Shown here in pieces: positions 1 to 9,700 of a DNA stretch of 64,000 nt (the stretch's first letter is position 1; each line of letters begins with the position of its first letter). The stretch spans positions 1,488,001 to 1,552,000 of the forward strand of contig CP144169.1 of NCBI GenBank assembly GCA_039636785.1. The letters run 5' to 3'. Under the pieces are notes generated by a model, which was given only the letters and a program-made list of their open reading frames with translations, had not been told where the DNA came from and searched no databases. Made by a program: the position numbers and the translations under genes. Origin of the DNA: Micrococcaceae bacterium Sec5.7 (GTDB taxonomy: Bacteria > Actinomycetota > Actinomycetes > Actinomycetales > Micrococcaceae).

Positions 1-46
1 ACCGGTCAACTGCGTTGAGCGTGCGGTCCGCAACTGCTGTTGTCAT
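1..46 (-). CDS. DUF7455-type small protein, N-terminus only
   Basis: The ATG is at 46-44, with a strong AGGAGG five bases upstream (complement of 52-57). Only 15 residues lie in the window, MTTAVADRTLNAVDR. They resemble the start of the small actinobacterial DUF7455 proteins, which continue into a Cys-rich CDRCGAQA-like metal-binding segment and commonly sit beside parE/gyrB. The identification rests on this short N-terminus and on the divergent parE neighbour, so it is tentative. The rest of the gene is off the left edge. Confidence 0.55.
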   Translation of the reverse strand, partial: MTTAVADRTLNAVDR

Positions 47-270
47 GTCGGCCTCCTAAGTAGATCTGTATATCTATATAACCAGCATTCGAAGCGAAAC
101 TATGGCAAGGATGTGTCACTTTCGCTGTGCGCGTATCACATGTGCATAACGAACGGCAGGAGCCGTGCAGTAGCGGGGGAGTGGCAGCCGGGTGAACGGA
201 CACTGTCCGACTACCCTAGGAAGAGCTTTCATTGCCCCAGTTGTTCCGTCTTTGAAGGAGTTCACCACCA
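47..270. promoter_or_regulatory. Divergent control region upstream of parE
   Basis: These 224 bases lack a convincing gene. They hold an AT-rich stretch at 58-82, close to the minus-strand gene start, and two short palindromes: CACATGTG near 137-144 and CGGACA-C-TGTCCG at 197-209. The parE ribosome binding site (GAAGGAG) lies about 11 bases before its GTG. No known regulator site is recognised. The promoters must lie here because the genes diverge. Confidence 0.4.
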
Positions 271-2379
271 GTGGCACCTAGTTCTGATTACACCGCCCGG
301 CACCTTTCCGTGCTGGAGGGCCTCGAGGCCGTGCGTAAACGGCCCGGCATGTACATCGGATCAACGGACTCCCGCGGCCTCATGCATTGCTTGTGGGAAA
401 TCATCGACAATTCGGTCGATGAAGCCCTGGCGGGCTTCGGCCACGACATCAAGATCATCCTGCACGCGGACAACTCTGTGGAGATCCACGATGATGGCCG
501 TGGCATCCCCATTGACGTTGAACCTAAGACCGGGCTCACCGGCGTTGAGGTGGTTTTCACCAAGCTTCACGCCGGGGGCAAGTTCGGCGGCGGTTCGTAC
601 ACCGCCTCCGGTGGACTTCACGGTGTGGGTGCCTCGGTTGTCAATGCCTTGTCCGCCCGGCTCGACGCTGAAGTGGACCGTGGCGGCAAGACCTACAAAA
701 TGTCCTTCCGCCGTGGCGAACCGGGACGTTTCAAGGATGCGGGCCCCAAACCCGGGCCCGACGCTACCTTCGCGCCTTTCGTGGACGGCTCTGTGCTTGA
801 TGTCATCGGCAAAGCCAAGCGCGGTGTGACAGGTACACGGATCCGCTACTGGGCGGACCGCCAGATCTTCACCCCCGACGCGAAGTTCTCCTACGATGAA
901 CTGGCCGCCCGTGCACGGCAGACCTCCTTCCTGGTCCCGGGTCTGAAACTGACGGTCCGGGATGAGCGAAGGGCTGCGGGCACACCCGGCGAGCTGGCCC
1001 CGCACGTGGAGGTCTTCCACCACGACGGCGGCATCTCCGAGTTCGTGGAATTCCTCGCCGTTGATTCGGCAGTCACAGACGTCTGGCGGCTCCACGGCGC
1101 CGGCAAGTTCAAAGAGACCGTCCCGGTGCTGGATGACAGGGGCCATAGCCAGCTCGCCGAAGTGGAGCGTGACTGCGAAGTGGATGTGGCCCTGCGCTGG
1201 GGAATCGGCTACGACTCCGCAGTCCGCAGCTTCGTCAACATCATCTCCACCCCCAAGGGCGGCACTCATCAGGCCGGTTTCGAACAGGCACTCGTCAAGA
1301 CGTTCCGCAAGGCCGTTGAGTCCAATGCGCGCAAGCTCAAGGCCGGCAACGACAAAATCGAGAAGGATGACATATTCGCCGGCCTCACAGCCGTTCTGAC
1401 GGTCCGGCTGGCAGAACCCCAGTTCGAAGGCCAGACCAAGGAAATTCTGGGCACCTCCGCGGTCCGGGCCATCGTCGCCCGGGTAGTGGAACAGGAAATC
1501 ACTGCCAAGCTGAGTTCCGCCAACCGCAACGACAAGGCGCAGTCCGCGCTGTTGCTGGAAAAAATTGTCAGCGAGATGAAATCGCGCATCTCGGCGCGGG
1601 TCCACAAGGAAACACAGCGCCGCAAGAATGCGCTGGAAACCTCATCCATGCCCACAAAGCTGGCGGACTGCCGCACGGACGACGTCGCCCGTTCCGAGCT
1701 GTTCATCGTGGAAGGCGACTCCGCCTTGGGCACGGCAAAACTGGCACGGTCCTCCGACTTCCAGGCCCTGCTCCCTATCCGCGGCAAGATCCTGAACGTC
1801 CAGAAAGCGTCGGTGGGGGACATGCTCTCCAACACCGAATGCGCCGCGTTGATCCAGGTGGTCGGCGCCGGGTCCGGGAGGGGCTTCGCCATCGAAGCCG
1901 CCCGCTATGGCAAGGTCATCCTCATGACCGATGCCGACGTGGACGGCGCTCACATCCGCACGCTGCTGCTGACGCTGTTTTTCCGTTACATGCGGCCCAT
2001 GGTGGAGCAGGGCAGGGTGTTTGCCGCCGTCCCGCCGCTGCACCGGGTAGAGGTGGTCAACGCCGGCCAGAAGGCCAACGAGATGATCTACACCTACTCG
2101 GAAGCCGAGCTCCACACACTGCTGGCAAAGCTCGCCAAGGACGGCAAGCGCTACAAGGAACCGATCCAGCGCTACAAGGGTCTGGGCGAAATGGACGCCG
2201 AGCAGCTGGCCGAAACCACCATGGATCCACGGCACCGGACGCTGCGCAGGGTCACCATCCAAAGCGCCGAACTCGCCGAAAAGACCTTTGATCTGCTGAT
2301 GGGCTCTGACGTGGCGCCGCGCAAGGACTTCATTATTGCCGGTGCCGCCAGCCTGGACCGGGAGCGCATCGACGCCTGA
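271..2379 (+). CDS. parE: DNA topoisomerase IV subunit B (ParE, type IIA topoisomerase ATPase)
   Basis: A 702-residue GyrB/ParE protein that supplies the ATPase and TOPRIM halves of topoisomerase IV, the enzyme that decatenates daughter chromosomes. Visible order: GHKL ATPase (RPGMYIGS near 25-32, EIIDNSVDEA near 43, DDGRGIP near 75, GLHGVGASVVNALS near 115-128); transducer; TOPRIM (EGDSALGTAK near 480, DADVDGAH near 553); C-terminal QRYKGLGEM. The start is a GTG with GAAGGAG upstream. The partner A subunit is at 11453-13969 on the other strand, and that one lacks a GyrA box. The pair is therefore better called ParE/ParC than gyrase, although family similarity alone cannot fully separate them. 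Confidence 0.93.
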   Translation: MAPSSDYTARHLSVLEGLEAVRKRPGMYIGSTDSRGLMHCLWEIIDNSVDEALAGFGHDIKIILHADNSVEIHDDGRGIPIDVEPKTGLTGVEVVFTKLHAGGKFGGGSYTASGGLHGVGASVVNALSARLDAEVDRGGKTYKMSFRRGEPGRFKDAGPKPGPDATFAPFVDGSVLDVIGKAKRGVTGTRIRYWADRQIFTPDAKFSYDELAARARQTSFLVPGLKLTVRDERRAAGTPGELAPHVEVFHHDGGISEFVEFLAVDSAVTDVWRLHGAGKFKETVPVLDDRGHSQLAEVERDCEVDVALRWGIGYDSAVRSFVNIISTPKGGTHQAGFEQALVKTFRKAVESNARKLKAGNDKIEKDDIFAGLTAVLTVRLAEPQFEGQTKEILGTSAVRAIVARVVEQEITAKLSSANRNDKAQSALLLEKIVSEMKSRISARVHKETQRRKNALETSSMPTKLADCRTDDVARSELFIVEGDSALGTAKLARSSDFQALLPIRGKILNVQKASVGDMLSNTECAALIQVVGAGSGRGFAIEAARYGKVILMTDADVDGAHIRTLLLTLFFRYMRPMVEQGRVFAAVPPLHRVEVVNAGQKANEMIYTYSEAELHTLLAKLAKDGKRYKEPIQRYKGLGEMDAEQLAETTMDPRHRTLRRVTIQSAELAEKTFDLLMGSDVAPRKDFIIAGAASLDRERIDA

Positions 2380-2394
2380 CCCCGGATCTGGCCC

Positions 2395-2415
2395 TGGCCC
2401 CAGGCCCGGGGGCCA
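2395..2415. terminator. Weak hairpin between convergent parE and M56 genes
   Basis: TGGCCCC (2395-2401) pairs with GGGGCCA (2409-2415) across a seven-base loop, between the two converging stop codons. There is no clear U-tract, so termination function is uncertain. Confidence 0.35.
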
Positions 2416-2444
2416 CGGCACCATCACCGGCGCGGCCGGCGGGT

Positions 2445-3434
2445 TCAGCCGAGCAGGCCGGGGACTATCAGCAGCCCTGTGGGTATAGCCAGCAGCAGAA
2501 CGCATCCCGCCAGCACGGCGCCCCGCAGCGGGGCCGGAAGCGGAGGCTGTGGTGAGAGCAGGCGGCTGACGCGTGACGCCGTCGTGCGTGCTGACACGGA
2601 GCCTCCGGCGCCGTCAGGGAACTGAAATCCCGTCCCGGAGAACCCGGCGGCTCCCGTTTCCGGACGCCCGCCGGGCGTCACGGCGGAACCGCTGGCCACA
2701 ATGGCGATGGCCTTGATGAGCGTGGCTTTGCTTTCCGTTTTGAGGGCAACATCGTCAGCCAGCATCTCGATGAGGGAGTTCACGGATTCCTGCGCGAGCC
2801 GGGTGGTGGGAAACCAGGGGAGTGCCTGGCGCCAGGCGGCAAACGCCCAGAGCAGCAGATGGTGACGCTGGTTCAGATGGGCATTTTCATGGATGAGTAC
2901 CGCACGCAGCTCCGCGGGCTCAAGAGCTGCCATCAGTCCGTCAGACAGAACGGTTACTGACCGCGCGCCGCCGGGAAGACAATAGGCCACCGGGGAATCG
3001 TGGCTGATGACCATGGTGCCGGTGCCATCGCCGGACGGCGACGCCAGCAGCTCCAGGAGTTCGCGGTGCCGCCGTCGCTGGCGTTCGATCCTGTAGTAAG
3101 TCAGCAGCAGTGTAAACACGAGGTGCGCTGTCAGCAGCGCCGCAGCCGAGAGTGCAAAGAGGTGCCAGAAGCCCAGGGCCGTGGTGGGCGCGTTGCTGAA
3201 GACCATTCCGGTGAGGGCGCGGAGTCCCGCGATCAGGTTGTCCCCGATGGGTTCCAGTCCATATACCAGCATGGCGCCGATCATGGAGAGCCCGCCGGCA
3301 AGGGCGATGGCCTGCCACAGGAGCATGGCGGTAAAGGGGGAGCGGGCAGGCCAGAGGGCACGGGAGAGCAGGATAGGCACCGGCCATGCCAGTACTATCG
3401 ACAGGACCGCCAGGAAATATGAGGTCCAGAACAT
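2445..3434 (-). CDS. M56/BlaR1-like membrane metallopeptidase
   Basis: 329 residues with about four hydrophobic segments: residues 1-25, about 35-62, about 85-115, and the last 25. A zinc protease motif HENAH (HExxH, near residue 180) lies on a predicted cytoplasmic loop, as in M56 peptidases such as BlaR1/MecR1. It has no C-terminal penicillin-binding sensor domain and is about half the length of BlaR1, so a beta-lactam sensing role is not supported. It lies seven bases downstream of the BlaI-type repressor gene on the same strand. This is the usual arrangement in which the peptidase inactivates the repressor upon a signal. Divergent placement from cydABDC suggests a respiratory or membrane stress cue (inference). 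Confidence 0.85.
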   Translation of the reverse strand: MFWTSYFLAVLSIVLAWPVPILLSRALWPARSPFTAMLLWQAIALAGGLSMIGAMLVYGLEPIGDNLIAGLRALTGMVFSNAPTTALGFWHLFALSAAALLTAHLVFTLLLTYYRIERQRRRHRELLELLASPSGDGTGTMVISHDSPVAYCLPGGARSVTVLSDGLMAALEPAELRAVLIHENAHLNQRHHLLLWAFAAWRQALPWFPTTRLAQESVNSLIEMLADDVALKTESKATLIKAIAIVASGSAVTPGGRPETGAAGFSGTGFQFPDGAGGSVSARTTASRVSRLLSPQPPLPAPLRGAVLAGCVLLLAIPTGLLIVPGLLG

Positions 3435-3440
3435 GGTCTG

Positions 3441-3827
3441 CTAGCTGTGGCCGAGTAGCTTGCGCAGCGTTTCGGCTTCGCCTTCGGTGACGGAGCCGAT
3501 GAACCGGGCCAGCACGGCCTCACGGTCCGGCGCCGAGCCAAGGACCTCGTGCATCAGTTCGGCGGTGTGGTCTTCGCGGCTGGACACGGCCTGGTACCGG
3601 TGCGGCCGGGTGCCCCGCTCGCGCTCAACCAGGCCCTTCTTTTCGAGCCGTGACAGCACCGTCAGGACAGTGGTGACGGCAAGGTCCTTGCCCTCGTGGC
3701 CGGCGGAGCCGCCCTGTGCCTCGGTGCTTTTGGCCAGCAGATCACGCAGGGTGTTCGCCGTTGCTGCTTCCTGGCCCGCCCAGAGCAGATCCATCACTGC
3801 CCGTTCCAATTCGCCAAGACTTGCCAT
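3441..3827 (-). CDS. BlaI/MecI/CopY-family transcriptional repressor
   Basis: About 128 residues with the BlaI winged-helix pattern: LGELERAVMDLLW at the start, TTVLTVLSRLEKKGLVERER as recognition helix and wing, and a C-terminal dimerisation helix region. The ATG at 3827 is preferred because an AGGG lies nine bases upstream and the family normally starts this way; an ATG three codons earlier (3836) is possible. These repressors bind dyads as dimers and are relieved by cleavage through an M56 peptidase, here the next gene. Three TTCTAC-N5-GTAGAA dyads lie between this gene and cydA and are the natural candidate operators. Confidence 0.92.
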   Translation of the reverse strand: MASLGELERAVMDLLWAGQEAATANTLRDLLAKSTEAQGGSAGHEGKDLAVTTVLTVLSRLEKKGLVERERGTRPHRYQAVSSREDHTAELMHEVLGSAPDREAVLARFIGSVTEGEAETLRKLLGHS

Positions 3828-3927
3828 CGTATACATCCCTATTCACCCGGCACCGGCCGGCCCTCAGGCCTGCCGGAAGCGATATCCAATTACTCCAGCT
3901 ATAAATTTACCGCTTTTCCTGGATTCT

Positions 3928-3944
3928 TTCTACGTGAGGTAGAA
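3928..3944. promoter_or_regulatory. Palindromic operator 1 (TTCTAC-N5-GTAGAA)
   Basis: Perfect six-base arms, TTCTAC at 3928-3933 and GTAGAA at 3939-3944, with spacer GTGAG. It lies about 100 bases upstream of the repressor start. On the minus strand it overlaps a possible -35 (TAGAAA), 17 bases before a possible -10 (TAAATT). It fits autoregulation of the repressor and peptidase genes (inference). Confidence 0.7.
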
Positions 3945-3995
3945 CTATCGGCGTGCCGCGCCCTTGTGGGCGCCCGTACCTGAGTGGGATTGTTG

Positions 3996-4025
3996 TTTAC
4001 AGCTCGCTTCGATTTGTTCTACACT
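3996..4025 (+). promoter_or_regulatory. Candidate cydA promoter
   Basis: TTTACA (3996-4001) and TACACT (4020-4025) are separated by 18 bases, a plausible -35/-10 pair. The -10 element lies inside operator 2, so bound repressor would block it. Inferred from spacing and hexamer resemblance only. Confidence 0.4.
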
Positions 4026-4033
4026 CGGTAGAA
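4017..4033. promoter_or_regulatory. Palindromic operator 2 (TTCTAC-N5-GTAGAA)
   Basis: TTCTAC at 4017-4022 and GTAGAA at 4028-4033 have perfect arms with spacer ACTCG. The dyad centre is 24 bases from operator 3, which puts the two close to the same helix face. It is about 65 bases before the cydA start. Confidence 0.75.
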
Positions 4034-4040
4034 GTTGAAC

Positions 4041-4057
4041 TTCTACGCCACGTAGAA
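4041..4057. promoter_or_regulatory. Palindromic operator 3, extended arms
   Basis: TTCTAC (4041-4046) and GTAGAA (4052-4057) flank GCCAC. The arms extend outward to nine perfect bases, AACTTCTAC/GTAGAAGTT (4038-4060), making this the strongest of the three sites. It sits between the candidate promoter and cydA. Confidence 0.75.
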
Positions 4058-4097
4058 GTTCTGTAGATTGAGAACCCAGCCAAAAGTAGGGACTGCC

Positions 4098-5705
4098 TTG
4101 GACGCCTTGGAAATCGCACGCTGGCAATTCGGCATCACCACCGTTTATCACTTCATGATGGTGCCGCTGACGATCGGGCTGGGCCTTGTGGTGGCGGTCA
4201 TCCAGACGGTCTGGTACCGCACGGGCAAGCCCGAATACCTGCGGATGACCAAGTTCTGGGGAAAACTCTTCCTGATCAACTTCATCATGGGCGTTGCCAC
4301 CGGTCTTGTGCAGGAATTCCAGTTCGGTATGGCATGGAGCGAATACAGCCGGTTTGTGGGTGATGTCTTCGGGGCACCTCTGGCCCTGGAAGCGCTTCTG
4401 GCTTTCTTTGTGGAATCCACGTTCCTTGGGCTGTGGATCTTCGGGTGGAAACAGCTCAAGCGCGGCGTACACCTGGCCTGCCTCTGGATCGCCGTGATCG
4501 GCTCGGCATTCTCCGCCTACTTCATCATCGTGGCCAACAGCTGGATGCAGCATCCCGTGGGTGTGGAGATGATCGAGGGCCGGCCGGTCATGACGGACGC
4601 CTGGGCTGTCTTCACCAACAACACCGCCCTGGTTGCCGTGCCGCACACCCTTTTCGGCGCGCTTGCCGTGGCCGGCGGGTTTCTTGTGGGCATCGCCTGG
4701 TACCACCTGTGGCGCCGCCGCCATGACGGCATCGACGCCGTGGGCGCAGACGGCCGGGTCATTCCAAGTGAGGCCAACATCGCCGGACGCGACCGTACCG
4801 ACCACAAAGTCTGGATCCGCTCGCTCCGGATCGGCGCCGTCGTGGCCATGATCTCCTTCGCCGGTACCGCCCTCACCGGCGATCTGCAGGGCAAGCTGAT
4901 GTTCGAACAGCAGCCCATGAAGATGGCGGCCGCGGAAGCTGCCTGCCACGACGGGACAGGCTTCTCCGTGCTCAGCGTGGGAAACCTCGGGTCCAAGAAC
5001 TGTGACGACATTGTGGCCCTGATCGAGGTGCCGGGCATCCTTTCCTTCCTTGCCAAGGGCGATTTCACCACCGAGGTCAAGGGCGTGAACAGCCTGCTGG
5101 ATGACTACAAGGCCAACTACGGCACACACTTGCCGGACAACCCGATTTACGGGGACCGGGCGGGCCAGGAAATCCAGTACGTTCCCGTGATGGAAGTGAC
5201 CTACTGGGGTTTCCGCGCGATGATCGGCTTCGGCGGCCTGGCAGCGTTGGCAGCACTGGTCACGTTGTGGCTCACGCGGAAGGGGACTGTTCCGGCCTCC
5301 AGGGGACTTATGCGCCTGGCCGTGTTCGGCATCCTGGCCCCGTTCGGTGCCAACGCAGCAGGCTGGATTTTCACCGAAATGGGCCGGCAGCCGTTTGTGG
5401 TCGCGCCCAACCCGGATCTGAACGGCATTGACCAGGTCTTCATGTTCACCGCGGCGGCCGTCTCCCCGGGCGTATCTGCCGGCGAACTGTTGACGTCGCT
5501 CATTGTGCTGGCCTCCGTTTACGGCGTGCTGCTGGTGGTTGAGGTGAAGCTGCTGGTCAAATACATCCGCGGCGGGGTGGTGTCCGCCATGCCGGAGCTT
5601 GCCGCCCACGCAGAAACGGATCGCGACGAGGACGACTCACCCGATGCGGGAACGCCCGGTTCCGGCAGACCCGGCACCGACGACGTCCTGGCATTCGCCT
5701 ACTAA
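4098..5705 (+). CDS. cydA: Cytochrome bd ubiquinol oxidase subunit I (CydA)
   Basis: About 535 residues. Subunit I of the high-affinity, non-proton-pumping terminal oxidase, which binds hemes b558, b595 and d in the cytoplasmic membrane and oxidises (mena)quinol. Visible: the N-terminal WQFGITTVYHFMMVP with the conserved heme His near residue 18, the acidic helix LLAFFVESTFLGLW, several transmembrane helices, and MGRQPFVV late in the protein. I chose the TTG at 4098, giving MDALEIARWQF, because AGTAGGG lies about seven bases upstream and the family starts there. A TTG at 4068 would add ten residues and has no good ribosome site. First gene of cydA-cydB-cydDC. Probably controlled by the BlaI-type operators upstream. 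Confidence 0.95.
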   Translation: MDALEIARWQFGITTVYHFMMVPLTIGLGLVVAVIQTVWYRTGKPEYLRMTKFWGKLFLINFIMGVATGLVQEFQFGMAWSEYSRFVGDVFGAPLALEALLAFFVESTFLGLWIFGWKQLKRGVHLACLWIAVIGSAFSAYFIIVANSWMQHPVGVEMIEGRPVMTDAWAVFTNNTALVAVPHTLFGALAVAGGFLVGIAWYHLWRRRHDGIDAVGADGRVIPSEANIAGRDRTDHKVWIRSLRIGAVVAMISFAGTALTGDLQGKLMFEQQPMKMAAAEAACHDGTGFSVLSVGNLGSKNCDDIVALIEVPGILSFLAKGDFTTEVKGVNSLLDDYKANYGTHLPDNPIYGDRAGQEIQYVPVMEVTYWGFRAMIGFGGLAALAALVTLWLTRKGTVPASRGLMRLAVFGILAPFGANAAGWIFTEMGRQPFVVAPNPDLNGIDQVFMFTAAAVSPGVSAGELLTSLIVLASVYGVLLVVEVKLLVKYIRGGVVSAMPELAAHAETDRDEDDSPDAGTPGSGRPGTDDVLAFAY

Positions 5706-5737
5706 GCGCCCGACGAGAACAGCAGAGGATAAACAGT

Positions 5738-6787
5738 ATGGAACTGCTACCGACCATCTGGTTCATAGTCATCGCGGTGCTGTGGACGGGCTATCTCTTC
5801 CTGGAGGGCTTCGACCTGGGCGTGGGGATGCTGATGAAGATTTTAGCCCGGAATGATACCGAGCGGCGCGTTCTTCTTAATACAGTCGGGCCAGTCTGGG
5901 ACGGGAACGAGGTGTGGCTCATCACCGCGGGCGCTGCCACGTTTGCCGCCTTTCCTCTCTGGTATGCCTCATTGTTCTCGGCACTCTACTTTCCGCTGCT
6001 GGTCGTGCTGGTGGCGCTGATATTCCGGGCCGTGGCCTTCGAATACCGCGGCAAGGTGGACACCGTCCAGTGGCGTACGGTCTGGGACTGGGCCATAGCT
6101 GCCGGTTCCTTCCTGGCTGCGTTCGGGATCGGCGCGGCACTGGCCCTCACTACCACCGGATTGCCGCTGAACTCCAACGGCGACCGGGTGGGCGGTTCCA
6201 TGGCCTGGTTCAGCGGATATGCAGTACTGGGGGGCCTGGCCGTGGTCGGATTTGCGCTGCTGCATGCCCTGGCGTTCCTGGCGCTGAAGACCGACGGCGA
6301 TGTCCGGCACCGTGCCCGCCGCTGGTTCGTCCGGCTGCTGCCCGTACTCCTGCTGCCGATAGCCGGCTGGGCCGTGAGCATGCAGCTGCTGAGCGGTGAA
6401 GCCTGGACCTTTGCTGCGGTTGCAGTGGCCGTGCTCGCCGCCGTTGCAGCTTGGCTGTTGGCCCGTCGCGGCTTTGAGGGCAGAGCCTTCCTTGCACTCG
6501 GAGTATTCCTGGTGTGCGGCAGCGCCTCGATCTTCGGTGCGGCCTTCCCGGTGGTGCTGCCCTCCACCATCAGCCCGGAGTTCGACCTGACAATCGCCAA
6601 CGCGTCCTCCTCGGATTACACGCTGGGACTTATGAGCATCATGGCGGCCTTCGGATTGCCGCTGGTGATTGCCTACCAGGCCTGGACGTACTGGGTGTTC
6701 CGCCGCCGCGTCAGCGCAGCGCACATTCCCGACGCCCATACCTTCCTCCCGGCGATCGCCGCCAAGGCCTTCGCCAGCAAGGACTGA
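5738..6787 (+). CDS. cydB: Cytochrome bd ubiquinol oxidase subunit II (CydB)
   Basis: 349 residues, a normal CydB length, with about eight or nine hydrophobic helices. The N-terminus LWTGYLFLEGFDLGVGML and the conserved WDGNEVWLI segment, whose acidic residues matter in this family, are present. It pairs with CydA to form the oxidase. It starts 32 bases after cydA and is followed after six bases by cydDC, so the three form one operon. Confidence 0.95.
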   Translation: MELLPTIWFIVIAVLWTGYLFLEGFDLGVGMLMKILARNDTERRVLLNTVGPVWDGNEVWLITAGAATFAAFPLWYASLFSALYFPLLVVLVALIFRAVAFEYRGKVDTVQWRTVWDWAIAAGSFLAAFGIGAALALTTTGLPLNSNGDRVGGSMAWFSGYAVLGGLAVVGFALLHALAFLALKTDGDVRHRARRWFVRLLPVLLLPIAGWAVSMQLLSGEAWTFAAVAVAVLAAVAAWLLARRGFEGRAFLALGVFLVCGSASIFGAAFPVVLPSTISPEFDLTIANASSSDYTLGLMSIMAAFGLPLVIAYQAWTYWVFRRRVSAAHIPDAHTFLPAIAAKAFASKD

Positions 6788-6793
6788 GCCAGC

Positions 6794-9700
6794 ATGAGAC
6801 CGCAGTTCCCGGCAGGGCCCGCCACCCGCCAAGCCCTCTACTGGCTCGGATTCCTCGCGGCCCTCAAGGCGCTGTCACTGGTTCTGATGGCACAGGCAGT
6901 TGCGTCAGTGTTCGCCGGCCTGATGGGCTCCGATCCCGGCTGGGGCTCAGAGCTGGGCTGGGGCTTCGCCGGTGTGGTGCTGAGATCACTGACGGTGTGG
7001 GCACAGGGCGTCGCAGCACGCAGGGCCGCTCTGGGCATCAAAGAGGAACTACGCTCGCAGCTCCTTGAGCGGGCACTCCGGAACGGAACCCGCAGTGCCG
7101 GGCCGTCCGACGGCGGTCTGGCGGTACTGGCCACCCGCGGCCTGGACGCCCTGGACAGCTACTACACGCAGTACCTTCCCGCCCTCGTGAACTGCGCTGC
7201 GATTCCCCTGCTGCTGGGTGCACGCATCCTGTTTGCCGACTGGATCAGCGCCGTGGTGATTGTGCTGACTGTTCCGCTGGTTCCGCTGTTTATGGTGCTG
7301 ATCGGCCGTTACACCGAAGACCGGGTCCGGGACGCACAGACCACACTGTCCCGGCTTTCCGGACACATGCTGGAGCTCGCCAAAGGGCTGCCCGTACTGG
7401 TTGGCCTGGGCCGTGCGTCGGCGCAGCGCAAGGCGCTCGAGGACATTTCGGAGGAATACCGTTCCAAAACCATAGGAACGCTCCGGACAGCCTTCCTCTC
7501 AGCCCTGGCACTGGAACTCATCGCCACCATTTCCGTAGCAGTGGTGGCCGTTTTCATCGGCGTCCGGCTAATCCACGGGGACATGGCGCTCGAAGCCGGG
7601 CTGATGGCTCTCATTCTCGCACCGGACTGCTACCTTCCGCTCCGGGAGCTGGGAACGGCGCACCACGCCAGCGATGACGGCCGCGCGGCGCTCGCCGAGG
7701 CCACCGACGTCATTGATGCCCCCGAACCGGTGCCACTGGCCACCAACGCTGTGGACCCTGACGCTGTAGACCCCGACGGCGGCAGCGGACTTAACGGAGT
7801 AAGGGTCAGCGCGCTGACGGTCGCATACAGCGGCAGGTCCGCCGCCGCCGTCGGGCCGCTCAGTTTTACTGCGCCGCAAGGCCTCATTACCGCGTTGGAC
7901 GGGGCAAGCGGTACCGGGAAGAGCACTGTTCTAGGGATACTGGCGGGGACAATAGGCCACGGCGGCGGCACAGCCATCCGCGGGGAAATTTCCGGGTTCA
8001 GCCGGGCCGGCGTCGCCTGGGTCCCGCAGCATCCGGTGATGGTGGCGCAAACGGTCATGGAGGAGGTCAAGCTGTACCTCGCCCCTGACAGCCCTGACAG
8101 GGGACATGCGGAGGTTGCCGCCATGCGCTGCCTCACCAAAGCTGCGGCCGGGCATCTGGCCGGCAAACACCCCGCCGAGCTGAGCCCGGGAGAGCTGCGG
8201 CGGGTGGCGCTGGCCCGCGGCCTGGCGAGGATCGAGGCCGGGGCAACGGTGCTGCTGCTGGATGAGCCTACCGCCCATCTGGACCGCCAATCCGCGAATC
8301 TGGTGCGCACAGCCATCCGTGGACTCCGCGGCCGGGTGACCGTGATACTGGTGGCCCATGACCGTGAAACCCGTGAGCTCGCCGACCTAATGGTCCGTGT
8401 TTCCGGCCGGACTGGTCCCGCTGTAGGAGCAAGGGGCTTCGGCCAAGCTGATCAGAACACGGCCGGCTACGATTTCGCTGATGCAGAGGGCGCGCACGCA
8501 TTTTTCGCCGGTTCCGGTGCCGGCTCAGCCGCACGTTCCGCGAGTTTCGCCGCCGGCGTCCCGCCGACGGCGAGCGCCTCGACCACCGGTCTTTTGGCAC
8601 GGCTGCTGGCGCCGGTGGGCGGCCGGTTCGCGGCCGCCGGGCTGGTGGGCGCCCTTGCCGCCCTGTTCGCCGTCGCACTGACCGGGCTGTCCGGCTGGCT
8701 GATCATCAGAGCCAGCGAACAGCCGCCCATCCTGTATCTGCTCACCGCGATAGTGGGTGTCAGATTCTTCGGCATCGGGCGGGCGGTCCTGAGGTACGCC
8801 GAACGGCTGCTGGTCCACGACGCAGTCTTCGCGTCCCTCACCCGGCTCCGGGGCCTGCTCTGGGCATCGCTGAGCCAGCGGGCCCTCTCGCTCCGGCGCC
8901 TCCTGCAGGGAGGCAACGTACTTGGAACGGTGATCGACGACGTCGATACGGTCCGCGGGCTGCTCCCGCGGGTGGTTCTGCCGCTTGTGACCGCCGTGGC
9001 AGTTGCGGCAGCTGCCGTCACCGCCACCGGGCTGTTGCTTCCGGCGGGCCTTCCCGCAATTCTCGGCGCCGCCGCAGCCAGCCTGGTGCTGGCTCCGGCG
9101 TTCGCCCTGGTGGCTGACCGGATGTCCGCGGGAACGGAGCAGCGCCTGCGCGCCGGCGTCCTCCGATGCACCGCATCCGCGCTGGATGCCCGGGCGGAAC
9201 TCCACGCGAACGGTGTGGCTCCCGGAATCCTCGCAGACATCCGGGCGCAGGACCGCGCCGCCACTGCCGCGTCGCAGCGGTCGGCCTGGGCAGAAGGCCT
9301 CGGCCAGGCCACTACGACCGCTGCCTGCGGCGCCGCGGCACTGGCAACCGCAGTGCTGGCGGCGCCCCAGGTACTGGCCGGATCTGTGCTCCCAGCCACT
9401 GCCGCGGTTGTGGTGCTGCTGCAGCTGGCCCTCGTGGAACCCTATGCTGCCGTCACGACGGCGGTCCGCCAGAACCCGGCACTCCGCGCCGTGATGCGCC
9501 GGATCAGTGAGTCCGGAGTGCTGGGCGAGGACACCGCCGGAAACGTTGGAAACGACGGGCAGCTCGCCGTGCCTGGACGAAACGGCGTGGCGGGAATCGA
9601 GCTGGCCGGCCTGTCAGCAGCCTGGCCCGGCGGCAGCAACGTATTCTCCGGCCTGTCCGCAACGGCCGAACCCGGCCACTGGCTTACCGTCACGGGACCG

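Noticed and set aside
361..1605. 414-codon minus-strand open frame inside parE
   Set aside because: No recognisable domain, and fully contained in a clear ParE gene.
2445..3827. Beta-lactam resistance regulator pair (BlaR1/BlaI)
   Set aside because: The M56 protein lacks the penicillin-binding sensor domain and no beta-lactamase gene is nearby. The neighbouring genes are respiratory.
3945..5609. 554-codon open frame on the minus strand opposite cydA
   Set aside because: Composition is His/Gln/Gly-rich with no family resemblance. It mirrors cydA codon usage in high-GC DNA and has no ribosome site.
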